A program made the position numbers and the translations under genes. A stretch of DNA of 16,328 bases from Sphingomonadaceae bacterium (GTDB lineage Bacteria; Pseudomonadota; Alphaproteobacteria; Sphingomonadales; Sphingomonadaceae): the NCBI GenBank assembly GCA_004282995.1, contig SHLU01000027.1, positions 1 through 16,328 on the forward strand, read 5' to 3'. Numbering within the stretch: the first letter of the stretch is position 1; each line of letters starts with the position of its first letter. This document shows positions 1 through 8,194 of this stretch, one piece after another. The notes under the pieces were generated by a model. That model ran no database searches. It was given only the letters and a program-made list of their open reading frames with translations, and had not been told where the DNA came from.

Positions 1-930
<930 letters not shown>

Positions 931-953
931 GGTGTGTTCCTTGCCTTCGATTC

Positions 954-1826
954 CTAGAGCGCTTCCGCGCCCGCGATAATTTCAATGAGTTCGGTGGTGA
1001 TCGCGGCCTGGCGGCTGCGGTTGTACTGGATGGTCAGCTTGTTGATCAGATCGCCGGCGTTGCGCGTGGCGTTGTCCATCGCGGTCATCGATGCACCCTG
1101 TTCGGAAGCTTCACGTTCGAGCAGAGCGCCGAATAGCTGCGTCTTGACGTAGCGCGGCAGCAGTTCCTCGAGGATTTCCTCTTCGCTCGGCTCGTATTCG
1201 ACAACGGCGTCGCCGCCGGAACCTTCGCCTGCGGGCGAGGGAACGGGGATCAGCTGGTTGGTGGTCGGGTCCTGCACCAGCGCGCTCTTGAAAGTCGGGT
1301 AGATCAGATGTGCGATATCGAATGCACCGGCCTCGAACATGCCGATCAATTCGTCGGCAATCGCCTGCGCTTCCTCGAAACCGGGCTGCTTGACGGTGCT
1401 GGTGTCAAACTGTTTGCCGATGCGCTTTTCAAAGTCGCGCTTGATCGGCGCGCGGCCCTTTTTGCCGACGAGGTAGAACTCGACATCCTTGCCGTCTGCA
1501 ATCAGCTTGCGGGCCTGGATCTTGGCTTCCTTGACGATGTTCGAATTGAGGCCGCCGCACAGTCCCTTGTCAGTGTTGACCACCACCAGCAGGTGTTTCT
1601 GGTCAGCACCAGTGCCTGCCAGCAGCTTGGGCGCGCTGTCGCCGCTGACCTTGCCGGCGAGCGAGGCCATGACTTCTGCCAACCGCTCGGCATAGGGCCG
1701 GGCAGCTTCAGCGCTGGCCTGAGCACGGCGCAGCTTGGCCGCGGCGACCATCTGCTTGGCCTTGGTGATCTTCTGGGTCGATTTAACCGACCCGATCCGA
1801 TCCTTGAGTTCCTTGAGGCTAGCCAT
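954..1826 (-). CDS. atpG: F1-ATPase subunit gamma
   Basis: This is the central rotor shaft of F1, linking proton flow through Fo to conformational change in the alpha3beta3 ring. The product is 290 residues, normal for the family. The N-terminal coiled-coil helix (residues 1-58) contains the typical IGSVKSTQKITKAKQMVAAA pattern. The Rossmann-like core has TDKGLCGGLN at about 85-94. The C-terminal helix ends with the family signature ITTELIEIIAGAEAL (276-290). Residues about 195-215 form a Gly/Pro/Glu-rich linker that looks variable. The start is ATG with GGGAG upstream. It lies 27 bases after atpA and 23 bases before atpD on the same strand, consistent with one transcript. Confidence 0.98.
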   Translation of the reverse strand: MASLKELKDRIGSVKSTQKITKAKQMVAAAKLRRAQASAEAARPYAERLAEVMASLAGKVSGDSAPKLLAGTGADQKHLLVVVNTDKGLCGGLNSNIVKEAKIQARKLIADGKDVEFYLVGKKGRAPIKRDFEKRIGKQFDTSTVKQPGFEEAQAIADELIGMFEAGAFDIAHLIYPTFKSALVQDPTTNQLIPVPSPAGEGSGGDAVVEYEPSEEEILEELLPRYVKTQLFGALLEREASEQGASMTAMDNATRNAGDLINKLTIQYNRSRQAAITTELIEIIAGAEAL

Positions 1827-1853
1827 TTCGGCTCCCTATCTGTCTCTTGAGGC

Positions 1854-3383
1854 TCAGGCGAACTGCTTGGCGAAGGCTTCCAGGGCGGCAACGGTAGCTG
1901 CCTTGGTGTCGTCTTCGAACTTGCCGGTTTCGCGAATGGTCTTGAGCACGTCGGCGTGTTCGGACCGCATGAAGCTCAGCATCTGGGCTTCATATTCGGT
2001 GACCCGGTCGACGGGCACGGAATCGATGAAGCCGTTGGTGCCTGCGAAGATCGACACGGTCTGCTCTTCGAACGGCATCGGGCTGAACTGCGGCTGCTTG
2101 AGCAGCTCGGTCAGACGCGCACCGCGGTTGAGCAATTTCTGGGTCGAAGCGTCGAGGTCCGAACCGAACTGGGCGAAAGCCGCCATTTCGCGGTACTGCG
2201 CCAGCTCCAGCTTGATCGAGCCCGAGACCTTCTTCATCGCCTTGGTCTGGGCGGCACCGCCCACACGGCTGACCGACAGGCCGACGTTGATGGCCGGGCG
2301 GATACCCTGGTAGAACAGGTCGGTTTCGAGGAAGATCTGGCCGTCAGTGATCGAAATCACATTGGTCGGGATGTAGGCCGAAACGTCGCCGGCCTGGGTT
2401 TCGATGATCGGCAATGCCGTCAGCGAACCGCCGCCATTGTCGTCGTTCATCTTGGCTGCACGCTCGAGCAGGCGGCTGTGGAGATAGAACACGTCGCCCG
2501 GATAGGCTTCACGGCCCGGAGGACGACGCAGCAGCAGCGACATCTGGCGATAGGCGACGGCCTGCTTGGAAAGGTCATCGTACACGATCACGGCGTGCAT
2601 GCCGTTGTCACGGAAGAACTCGCCCATGGCGCAGCCGGTGTAGGGCGCCAGATACTGCAGCGGAGCAGGCTCCGAAGCGGTCGCGGCCACGACGATGGAA
2701 TACTCCATCGCGCCGTTTTCTTCGAGCTGCTTGACGATCTGGGCAACCGTCGAGCGCTTCTGCCCGACCGCGACATAGATACAATAGAGCTTCTTGCTCT
2801 CGTCGTCGCCGGCGTTGACGTCCTTCTGGTTGATGAAGGTGTCGATGGCGACGGCGGACTTGCCGGTCTGACGGTCGCCGATGATCAATTCGCGCTGGCC
2901 ACGACCGACCGGGACGAGGGCGTCGATGGCCTTGAGGCCCGACTGAACCGGCTCGTCGACCGACTTGCGAGGGATGATGCCCGGAGCCTTTAGCTCGACG
3001 CGGCTACGCTGCGTGGTCTCGATCGGACCCTTGCCGTCGATCGGGTTGCCAAGCGCGTCGACCACGCGGCCGAGCAGGGCCTTGCCAACGGGGACGTCAA
3101 CGATTGTCTCGGTCCGCTTGACGCTGTCGCCTTCCTTGATCTCGGCATCCGAGCCGAAGATCACGACACCGACATTGTCGGCTTCGAGGTTGAGGGCCAT
3201 GCCCTGCACGCCATTGGCGAACTCGACCATCTCGCCGGCCTGGACATTGTCGAGACCGTGGATGCGGGCAATGCCGTCACCCACCGAGAGAACGGAACCG
3301 ACTTCGCTGACCTGAGCTTCGGTGCCGAAATTGGCGATCTGGTCCTTGATGACCTTGGAGATTTCTGCGGCGCGGATATCCAT
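1854..3383 (-). CDS. atpA: F1-ATPase subunit alpha
   Basis: This is the non-catalytic nucleotide-binding subunit of the F1 hexamer. At 509 residues it is full length. The beta-barrel domain (about 25-95) is followed by the nucleotide-binding domain with the P-loop GDRQTGKS at 169-176, the same numbering as in E. coli. The alpha-subunit segment IIPRKSVDEPVQSGLKAID lies around 136-154. The signature PAINVGLSVSRVGGAAQ is in the second half, followed by the helical C-terminal domain. The start is ATG at 3381-3383, only 5 bases after the atpH stop, with AAGGG upstream inside the end of atpH. That spacing suggests translational coupling of delta and alpha. Confidence 0.99.
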   Translation of the reverse strand: MDIRAAEISKVIKDQIANFGTEAQVSEVGSVLSVGDGIARIHGLDNVQAGEMVEFANGVQGMALNLEADNVGVVIFGSDAEIKEGDSVKRTETIVDVPVGKALLGRVVDALGNPIDGKGPIETTQRSRVELKAPGIIPRKSVDEPVQSGLKAIDALVPVGRGQRELIIGDRQTGKSAVAIDTFINQKDVNAGDDESKKLYCIYVAVGQKRSTVAQIVKQLEENGAMEYSIVVAATASEPAPLQYLAPYTGCAMGEFFRDNGMHAVIVYDDLSKQAVAYRQMSLLLRRPPGREAYPGDVFYLHSRLLERAAKMNDDNGGGSLTALPIIETQAGDVSAYIPTNVISITDGQIFLETDLFYQGIRPAINVGLSVSRVGGAAQTKAMKKVSGSIKLELAQYREMAAFAQFGSDLDASTQKLLNRGARLTELLKQPQFSPMPFEEQTVSIFAGTNGFIDSVPVDRVTEYEAQMLSFMRSEHADVLKTIRETGKFEDDTKAATVAALEAFAKQFA

Positions 3384-3388
3384 GGCGA

Positions 3389-3943
3389 TTAGCCCTTCAT
3401 GGCTTGTGCAAGAGTGTTGAGACGGGTGCGGATCGAACCGTCGATGCGCTTCGACCCGATGGTGACGACGAGGCCGCCCAGAAGATCGGGATCGACGGTC
3501 GAGGAAATCTTGACGGTGCGGCCTTCACGTGCGGCCAGTTTCTGGCGCAGCGTTTCGAGCTGAGCGTCGTTCAGTACATGGGCGCTGGTGACTTGCGCGG
3601 TCACTTCGCCGCGCTGGGCAGCGGCGATGGTGCGAAAGGCGCGGATCATGTCGGCCAGGCGCGACAGCCGGCGATTGGCGGCCAGAACACCCAGGAACCG
3701 TGCGGTCAGCGGCGTCAGGCCAAGCACCTCGGCGACACCTGTAATGGCGGCCGACTGGTCCTTGCGACTAATTTCGGGATTGGTTGTGACAGCCTTGAGC
3801 TCGTCCGATTCGGCAAGCGCTGCGTCGAGCTTGTCGAGATCGCTCTCGACGCTCGATACGACACCTTCTTCGGCGGCGAGTTCGAACAGTGCCGAGGCGT
3901 AACGGCCTGCCAGGCTAGCCTGAATACCGGCGGAAATATCCAC
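3389..3943 (-). CDS. atpH: F1-ATPase subunit delta, GTG start
   Basis: This is the delta (OSCP-type) subunit, which joins the top of the alpha3beta3 head to the peripheral stalk. The product has 184 residues, the usual length. The N-terminal helical domain begins with GRYASALFELA (13-23). The C-terminal region with DAQLETLRQKLAAREGRTVKI and the ending LLGGLVVTIGSKRIDGSIRTRLNTL is typical. The start codon is GTG at 3941-3943 and GAGGA lies about a dozen bases upstream. The frame stays open to 3995 but has no better start. It is the first gene of the operon, as in other alphaproteobacteria, where the Fo genes (atpB, atpE, atpF) sit at a separate locus. A candidate promoter lies about 50 bases upstream. 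Confidence 0.96.
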   Translation of the reverse strand: MDISAGIQASLAGRYASALFELAAEEGVVSSVESDLDKLDAALAESDELKAVTTNPEISRKDQSAAITGVAEVLGLTPLTARFLGVLAANRRLSRLADMIRAFRTIAAAQRGEVTAQVTSAHVLNDAQLETLRQKLAAREGRTVKISSTVDPDLLGGLVVTIGSKRIDGSIRTRLNTLAQAMKG

Positions 3944-3993
3944 GCGCTTGAGGTCCTCTTCGGGTCCGGAGATAACGATGCATCGCTCTGGCC

Positions 3994-4022
3994 GTTACAG
4001 ATGCTGGATGGCACCTCGGCAA
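3994..4022 (-). promoter_or_regulatory. atpH: Candidate promoter of the atpHAGD operon
   Basis: Reading the minus strand, TTGCCG (4017-4022) and TGTAAC (3994-3999) are separated by exactly 17 bases. They match the sigma70-type consensus at four of six positions each. Transcription would begin near 3987, leaving a leader of roughly 44 bases before the GTG of atpH. The leader contains the perfect ten-base palindrome CGATGCATCG (3976-3985). This is motif matching by eye only. Confidence 0.4.
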
Positions 4023-4123
4023 AGCTGGCGCGCGCCTAGCATCGGGTCTGTCCGAAGGCAACCCGACTCGCTTGCGGATTTTGCAGCCGATGTTTCATTC
4101 TTTCGCCTTCTCACCAAAAAAGG

Positions 4124-4129
4124 TATGCT
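4124..4129 (+). promoter_or_regulatory. Possible -10 element of the TauD-family gene
   Basis: TATGCT matches a -10 hexamer and lies 23 bases before the chosen ATG at 4153. The preceding 40 bases are AT-rich compared with the surroundings. No convincing -35 hexamer sits at the right distance: TTTCGC at 4101-4106 is a poor match. An activator-dependent promoter or a false match are both possible. Confidence 0.25.
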
Positions 4130-4142
4130 GTCTGCAACTGAT

Positions 4143-4150
4143 GGAGAGGG
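4143..4150 (+). promoter_or_regulatory. Ribosome binding site that fixes the dioxygenase start
   Basis: GGAGAGGG lies just before the ATG at 4153, with GGAG six bases from the codon. In-frame ATGs at 4072 and 4141 have no comparable site, and their extra residues do not look like the family N-terminus. The start at 4153 is therefore preferred. Confidence 0.7.
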
Positions 4151-4152
4151 CG

Positions 4153-4980
4153 ATGAAACTGACCAAAATGGCACCACGCTGCGGTGTGGAAGTGGCTGGG
4201 ATGCAACTGGCGACCTGCAGCGATGACGAGTTGGAACAGATAAAGCAGGCAATTTACGAACACGGGGTGGCCGTGTTTCGCGAGCAGAACCTGTCACCTG
4301 ACGAACATATTGCCTTTGCCAAGCGGTGGGGCGGGATCGACATCAACCAGTATTTCCCGCTCGAGGAAAGCCATCCCGAAATCGCCGTGGTGCGAAAGAA
4401 AGCCGACCAGGAAACCAATATCGGCGGCGCTTGGCACACCGACCACTCCTATGACCAGATCCCGGCAATGGGTTCGATCCTCGTCGCGCGCGAACTGCCG
4501 CCCGAGGGTGGCGATACGCTGTTCGCGCATATGGGCGCGGCCTATGATTCGCTGTCGGATGATCTCAAGCGGCAGATCGAGGGGCTCGAGGCGTTTCACA
4601 CTGCCGACCATGTCTACAAGGAAGACGGGCTTTACGCGCAGACCGACATGGGCAAGGAACTGCGCGGCCAGGACATGAAGACCGGTGCGGTCCATCCGGT
4701 GGTCATCCGTCACCCGCAAACCGGGCGCAAGCTGCTCTATGTCAATGGTGGCTTCACCATCCATTTCGTCGGCATGACCCGCGAGGAAAGCCTGCCACTT
4801 CTGGGGAAGCTGCTCGATGCAGCGGTTCTGGAAGACAACCAGGCTCGCGTGCAATGGCAGCCCGGAACGGTGGCGATTTGGGATAATCGTACAAGCTGGC
4901 ACAATGCGCTCAATGACTACCAGGGTCATTACCGCGAAATGCACCGCATCACGCTGAGCGGGGAAGCACTGGCGGCTTAG
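4153..4980 (+). CDS. TauD/TfdA-family Fe(II)/2-oxoglutarate dioxygenase
   Basis: This is a cytosolic oxygenase that would couple decarboxylation of 2-oxoglutarate to hydroxylation of an unknown substrate. Family members cleave taurine, alkyl sulfates or aryloxyacetates. The product has 275 residues, normal for TauD. The facial triad is visible: H95 and D97 in WHTDHS, and the distal H240 in DNRTSWHNAL. Two conserved arginines follow at 251 and 255 in REMHR. The spacing from H240 to R255 (15 residues) equals that from H255 to R270 in E. coli TauD, where the arginine binds 2-oxoglutarate. No sulfonate or sulfate-ester transporter genes or LysR-type regulator flank it, so the substrate cannot be inferred. 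It is divergent from atpH and converges with the protease gene, 6 bases away at their ends. Confidence 0.9.
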   Translation: MKLTKMAPRCGVEVAGMQLATCSDDELEQIKQAIYEHGVAVFREQNLSPDEHIAFAKRWGGIDINQYFPLEESHPEIAVVRKKADQETNIGGAWHTDHSYDQIPAMGSILVARELPPEGGDTLFAHMGAAYDSLSDDLKRQIEGLEAFHTADHVYKEDGLYAQTDMGKELRGQDMKTGAVHPVVIRHPQTGRKLLYVNGGFTIHFVGMTREESLPLLGKLLDAAVLEDNQARVQWQPGTVAIWDNRTSWHNALNDYQGHYREMHRITLSGEALAA

Positions 4981-4986
4981 CCCGCG

Positions 4987-6552
4987 TTACTCCTTTGGCT
5001 GGCAGCTATATACCAGCCTTTCGTTAGGACGGTCGGGCAGAACGCTTGTGACCGCGCCCTGCAGTTCGCCCAGACGGCCTGCGGCATTCTCCGAACCGCA
5101 TTTGGGGGCCGAATACGCGCTGCGAGCCTTGCGTGCCTCGGCCATGGCGCTGGCGGTGAGCAGATACCGATCGGTGCGGTAAGTTCTGCCGGCGGGATCG
5201 AAGCGGTTGAGCGAAACCGCCTGGTCGGAATTGGGCACGAACACCCGGCTCCATTCACCGGCATTATATCCATACTGCGTGCGACCGTTGACGCATCCTG
5301 TTTCGGCCCAGCTGAACTCGACGGTCTCGGTCGGCGTGCCGGTATAGCGGCTTCGCTCAGTCTCCAGGCTACAGACCATCACTCCGCCATTGGCGACCAG
5401 ATCGAGCGGTTGGGGTGAATCGGAGCCTTCGTTCTTGGCCAGTATGGCTGCAGTCTCGCGGTCGACCGCGTCGAGGCCCGGGCGGGTAAACCAGAGCGCC
5501 AGTGCGGCAATCAATGCAATGCCCATTATACTGCCAGCGATCATCCGCTGCTTCTCGCCGTCTTCTCGGCCCCAGCCTTGCCACAGGGCGAAGGCGGCCC
5601 CTGCACCGATCAGCAAGGCGATCATTGCCAGTGCCATCTGGTTCTCGCGCGATTCGCGGATCTTCATCTCGGCTTCGCGGCGCGCCTGGTCGCGTTGCTC
5701 GCGCGTTGCGGCGCTGCGGGCGGCGAGCTGAGCCTGCGACTGCGCCTGCTCGGCATCGAGCCGGGCCCGTTCGGCCGCGTCGAGGTCGGCGATCGAGCGG
5801 CACGGCTGGCTGTTGACCCGCGGGGTCACCCCGTTGTCACGCAAGAAGGGTAACAATTCGCGATTGGACACAGCGAAAAAGAACTCCGCGTCCGAGCCTC
5901 CCGATTCCGCACCGAAGCTGTTGACCCCCAGCACCCGGCCGCACTGGTCGAGCAGCGGGCCGCCCGAATTTCCGCGCGCGATCGGGGCGGTGTGCAAGAT
6001 ACTGTCGAACTGGCGGCTGGGGCGCTGGCCGGAAATAAAACCACGCGAATTGACGGTCGGCTGCGGCTGGAAGATGTCGCCGATCTCCAGCCCCTGCGCC
6101 CGGTCGACATTCATTGGATAGCCGACCGAGACCACTTCAGCCCCGTCGCGCTCGCGCACGCCAGCGATGCTGAGCGCGGGCAGGCGCAGGTCGCCAGTGA
6201 TCTCCAGCAGCGCCAGATCCTTGCCGGGCATGGTGCGGATGATGCGGGCATAGCTGGCATCGTCGCCATCGCTGGGCACGATGCCGATACGTAATTCGTC
6301 GTCCATCGCCGCCTCGCGCACGACATGGGCGTTGGTGACGATCCGGGTCGGACTGACAGCAAAACCGGTGCCGTGGCTAAGGGGAAAAACCTCGGTCCCG
6401 TCACTATCTATAATGACCACCCGCACCACGCCCCGCGCGGCGGCCTGGATATCCTCCGGCTCGGCCCGGGCAGTGGATGACGCGGTCGCCAAAGCGGCAG
6501 AAAGGGTGAGGGCGAAAAGGGCCAGCACGAAGCGCAATGGTGTCGAAAGCAT
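4987..6552 (-). CDS. HtrA-like serine protease with coiled coil, two TM helices and a C-terminal domain
   Basis: This is predicted to be an envelope trypsin-fold (S1C-like) protease of 521 residues. A signal peptide occupies residues 1-30, with likely cleavage after ARA. The catalytic triad is H76 (TNAHVV), D112 (KDLALLEI) and S196 (GNSGGPLL). There is no PDZ domain. Residues about 255-304 are rich in Ala, Glu, Arg and Gln and look like a coiled coil. Two hydrophobic helices follow at about 306-324 and 338-356, joined by a short charged loop. An unrecognised domain with four cysteines (394, 420, 485, 517) forms the C-terminus. The frame stays open for 63 more codons to 6741, but those residues are not signal-like, so the ATG at 6550-6552 is preferred. 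Its ribosome site is weak. Substrate unknown; it is not a canonical DegP or DegQ. Confidence 0.88.
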   Translation of the reverse strand: MLSTPLRFVLALFALTLSAALATASSTARAEPEDIQAAARGVVRVVIIDSDGTEVFPLSHGTGFAVSPTRIVTNAHVVREAAMDDELRIGIVPSDGDDASYARIIRTMPGKDLALLEITGDLRLPALSIAGVRERDGAEVVSVGYPMNVDRAQGLEIGDIFQPQPTVNSRGFISGQRPSRQFDSILHTAPIARGNSGGPLLDQCGRVLGVNSFGAESGGSDAEFFFAVSNRELLPFLRDNGVTPRVNSQPCRSIADLDAAERARLDAEQAQSQAQLAARSAATREQRDQARREAEMKIRESRENQMALAMIALLIGAGAAFALWQGWGREDGEKQRMIAGSIMGIALIAALALWFTRPGLDAVDRETAAILAKNEGSDSPQPLDLVANGGVMVCSLETERSRYTGTPTETVEFSWAETGCVNGRTQYGYNAGEWSRVFVPNSDQAVSLNRFDPAGRTYRTDRYLLTASAMAEARKARSAYSAPKCGSENAAGRLGELQGAVTSVLPDRPNERLVYSCQPKE

Positions 6553-6712
6553 AGCCGACGCATAGGATAGAGTCAGGCGAGAGCACCAGCCCAATTCGTA
6601 TCGGTCAGGGCGGTGCGCGGTGCTGATGCGCGTGGCTCCACGGTGCCGACTGAGCGGCTTTGACCGCAGGTTTCGGGACGCGGCCCGGTTTACAGAGTAG
6701 TATGCCAAGCGA

Positions 6713-7762
6713 ATGACCAACGCACCGATTCCTTCCGACATCGCCTGGGCCGCCGTCCAGCGCCGCGACCGCGGCTATGATGGGCGCTTCGTCACCGGTG
6801 TGCTCAGCACCGGCATTTACTGCCGCCCCAGCTGTGCGGCGCGCCATCCAAGCCGCCGCAATGTGCGATTCTTCACCGATGGCCAAGCGGCGCGTGCAGC
6901 GGGGTTGCGAGCATGCAAACGCTGCCTGCCCGATGACGTCGCACGCGACGCCGCCGCGGTTCTGGCAGCCATTGACGAGATCAAGGCGAGCGAGGGAAGG
7001 CCGACGCTTGAAGAACTCGCGGCACTGGCGGGATACTCGGTCGGCCATTTCCAGCGGGTGTTCAAGCGCGCGACCGGCCTGTCGCCGGCCGCCTATGCGC
7101 GGGCCTTGCGCGAACAAAGGGCGCGCGATGCGCTATCAGGATCTGTCCGCGTCACCGATGCGATCTACGATGCCGGCTACGAAGCGCCGAGCCGGTTTTA
7201 CGAAGCGATGGAGGGCCGGATGGGCATGAGCGCGAGTGACTGGAAAAACGGCGGGGCGGGCCGGATAATCCATTATGCGATTGTGGAAACCTCGCTCGCG
7301 CCGATGCTGGTCGCGGCGACCGAAAAGGGAGTGTGCTGCCTCAGCTTCAACGAGAGCGGAGAGGATCTGCGCGCTCGCTTTCCCCACGCCGAACTGGTCG
7401 AGGGCGGCAAGGAATTCCAGGCACTGCTGGAACGTGTCACCCAGGCGGTTGAACAGCCCGCCAACGCAGATATCGCCGACATTCCGCTCGACGTTAAAGG
7501 GACCGCTTTCCAGCAACGCTGCTGGCAGGCCCTGCGCGAGATACCGCCGGGCGAGACTCGCAGTTACGGCGAGCAGGCTGCGATGCTCGGCAATCCCAAG
7601 GCCAGTCGCGCGGTCGGCGGCGCGAACGGTGCCAACAATATCGCCGTGCTGATCCCCTGCCACCGCGTCATCGCCGCCGATGGCGGGCTGGGCGGCTATG
7701 CCTACGGGACCGACATCAAGGCCGAATTGCTTCGACGGGAGTCGACTTCGCGCCGAAGGTAA
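6713..7762 (+). CDS. ada: Ada: methylphosphotriester and O6-methylguanine-DNA methyltransferase / AraC-type regulator
   Basis: This is a suicide repair protein that removes methyl groups from DNA and, once methylated on its N-terminal domain, activates transcription of the adaptive response. The product has 349 residues, close to E. coli Ada. The N-terminal zinc site has C37, C41, C68 and C71, each one residue earlier than E. coli's 38, 42, 69 and 72. An AraC-type helix-turn-helix region spans about 80-178. The C-terminal domain (about 185-342) carries the acceptor cysteine C316 in IPCHRVI, and the downstream GGYAYG matches the family. It is divergent from the protease gene. I saw no E. coli-style Ada box in the 160-base gap, and the ribosome site before the ATG is weak. 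The three genes that follow on this strand may share its transcript, as the next starts 36 bases on. Confidence 0.95.
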   Translation: MTNAPIPSDIAWAAVQRRDRGYDGRFVTGVLSTGIYCRPSCAARHPSRRNVRFFTDGQAARAAGLRACKRCLPDDVARDAAAVLAAIDEIKASEGRPTLEELAALAGYSVGHFQRVFKRATGLSPAAYARALREQRARDALSGSVRVTDAIYDAGYEAPSRFYEAMEGRMGMSASDWKNGGAGRIIHYAIVETSLAPMLVAATEKGVCCLSFNESGEDLRARFPHAELVEGGKEFQALLERVTQAVEQPANADIADIPLDVKGTAFQQRCWQALREIPPGETRSYGEQAAMLGNPKASRAVGGANGANNIAVLIPCHRVIAADGGLGGYAYGTDIKAELLRRESTSRRR

Positions 7763-7786
7763 TGCAGCATCTTCTCATCACTTCTT

Positions 7787-7793
7787 GGAAGGA
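7787..7793 (+). promoter_or_regulatory. Strong ribosome binding site of the Rid-family gene
   Basis: GGAAGGA lies five bases before the ATG at 7799. It fixes the start, and it is stronger than the site of ada upstream, so the Rid protein could be made at higher level even on a shared transcript. Confidence 0.7.
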
Positions 7794-7798
7794 CATAC

Positions 7799-8194
7799 AT
7801 GGATCGGAAAACGCATAACCCCACGCAGTGGTTGCAGCACTTCGGTCTCAATCACGCAGTCGAGGTTTCGGGTGCCAGCCGTACGCTTTACCTGTCCGGC
7901 CAGACTGCCTCCGATGCCGACGGCGCGCCGATGCATCCCGGCGATATGGTCGCGCAGTACAAGGCGGCGTGGAACTGCCTGACCGATGCGCTGGCGGCGG
8001 CGGGAATGGATGCGGGCAACCTCGTGCGGCTCAATTTCTATGTCACCGACGTGCCGGCATTCATGGAAGTAGCCGACCAGATCATGCCGATTCACGGCGC
8101 GGCCGGTGCGCAGATTGCCAGTACGCTGCTGGGGGTTCAGGCGCTGTACCATCCCGACATCATGATCGAGATCGAAGCGACGGCAGTCGCATGA
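7799..8194 (+). CDS. Rid (YjgF/YER057c/UK114) family protein without the catalytic arginine
   Basis: This is a small trimer-forming Rid-fold protein of 131 residues. Canonical RidA hydrolyses reactive enamine and imine intermediates from amino-acid metabolism. Family landmarks are LYLSGQTASDADG (30-42), the helix with ALAAAGMDAGNLVRLNFYVTD (64-84) and the C-terminal strand IMIEIEATAV (121-130). The arginine that positions the substrate carboxylate in RidA (R105 in the E. coli and Salmonella proteins) aligns by eye with S108 here, in IASTLLGV. Within the family, subgroups Rid4 to Rid7 lack this arginine and their activities are mostly unknown. Deaminase function is therefore not assumed. Its stop overlaps the start of the next gene (ATGA), so the two are translationally coupled. 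Confidence 0.9.
   Translation: MDRKTHNPTQWLQHFGLNHAVEVSGASRTLYLSGQTASDADGAPMHPGDMVAQYKAAWNCLTDALAAAGMDAGNLVRLNFYVTDVPAFMEVADQIMPIHGAAGAQIASTLLGVQALYHPDIMIEIEATAVA

Noticed and set aside
1956..2993. Open frame of 345 codons antisense to atpA
   Set aside because: Shadow of atpA; the atpA protein is conserved throughout, and the antisense product is a His/Asp/Arg-rich artefact without motifs.
6553..6741. Sixty-three-codon N-terminal extension of the protease
   Set aside because: It would place non-hydrophobic residues before a good signal peptide and overlap the start of ada on the other strand.
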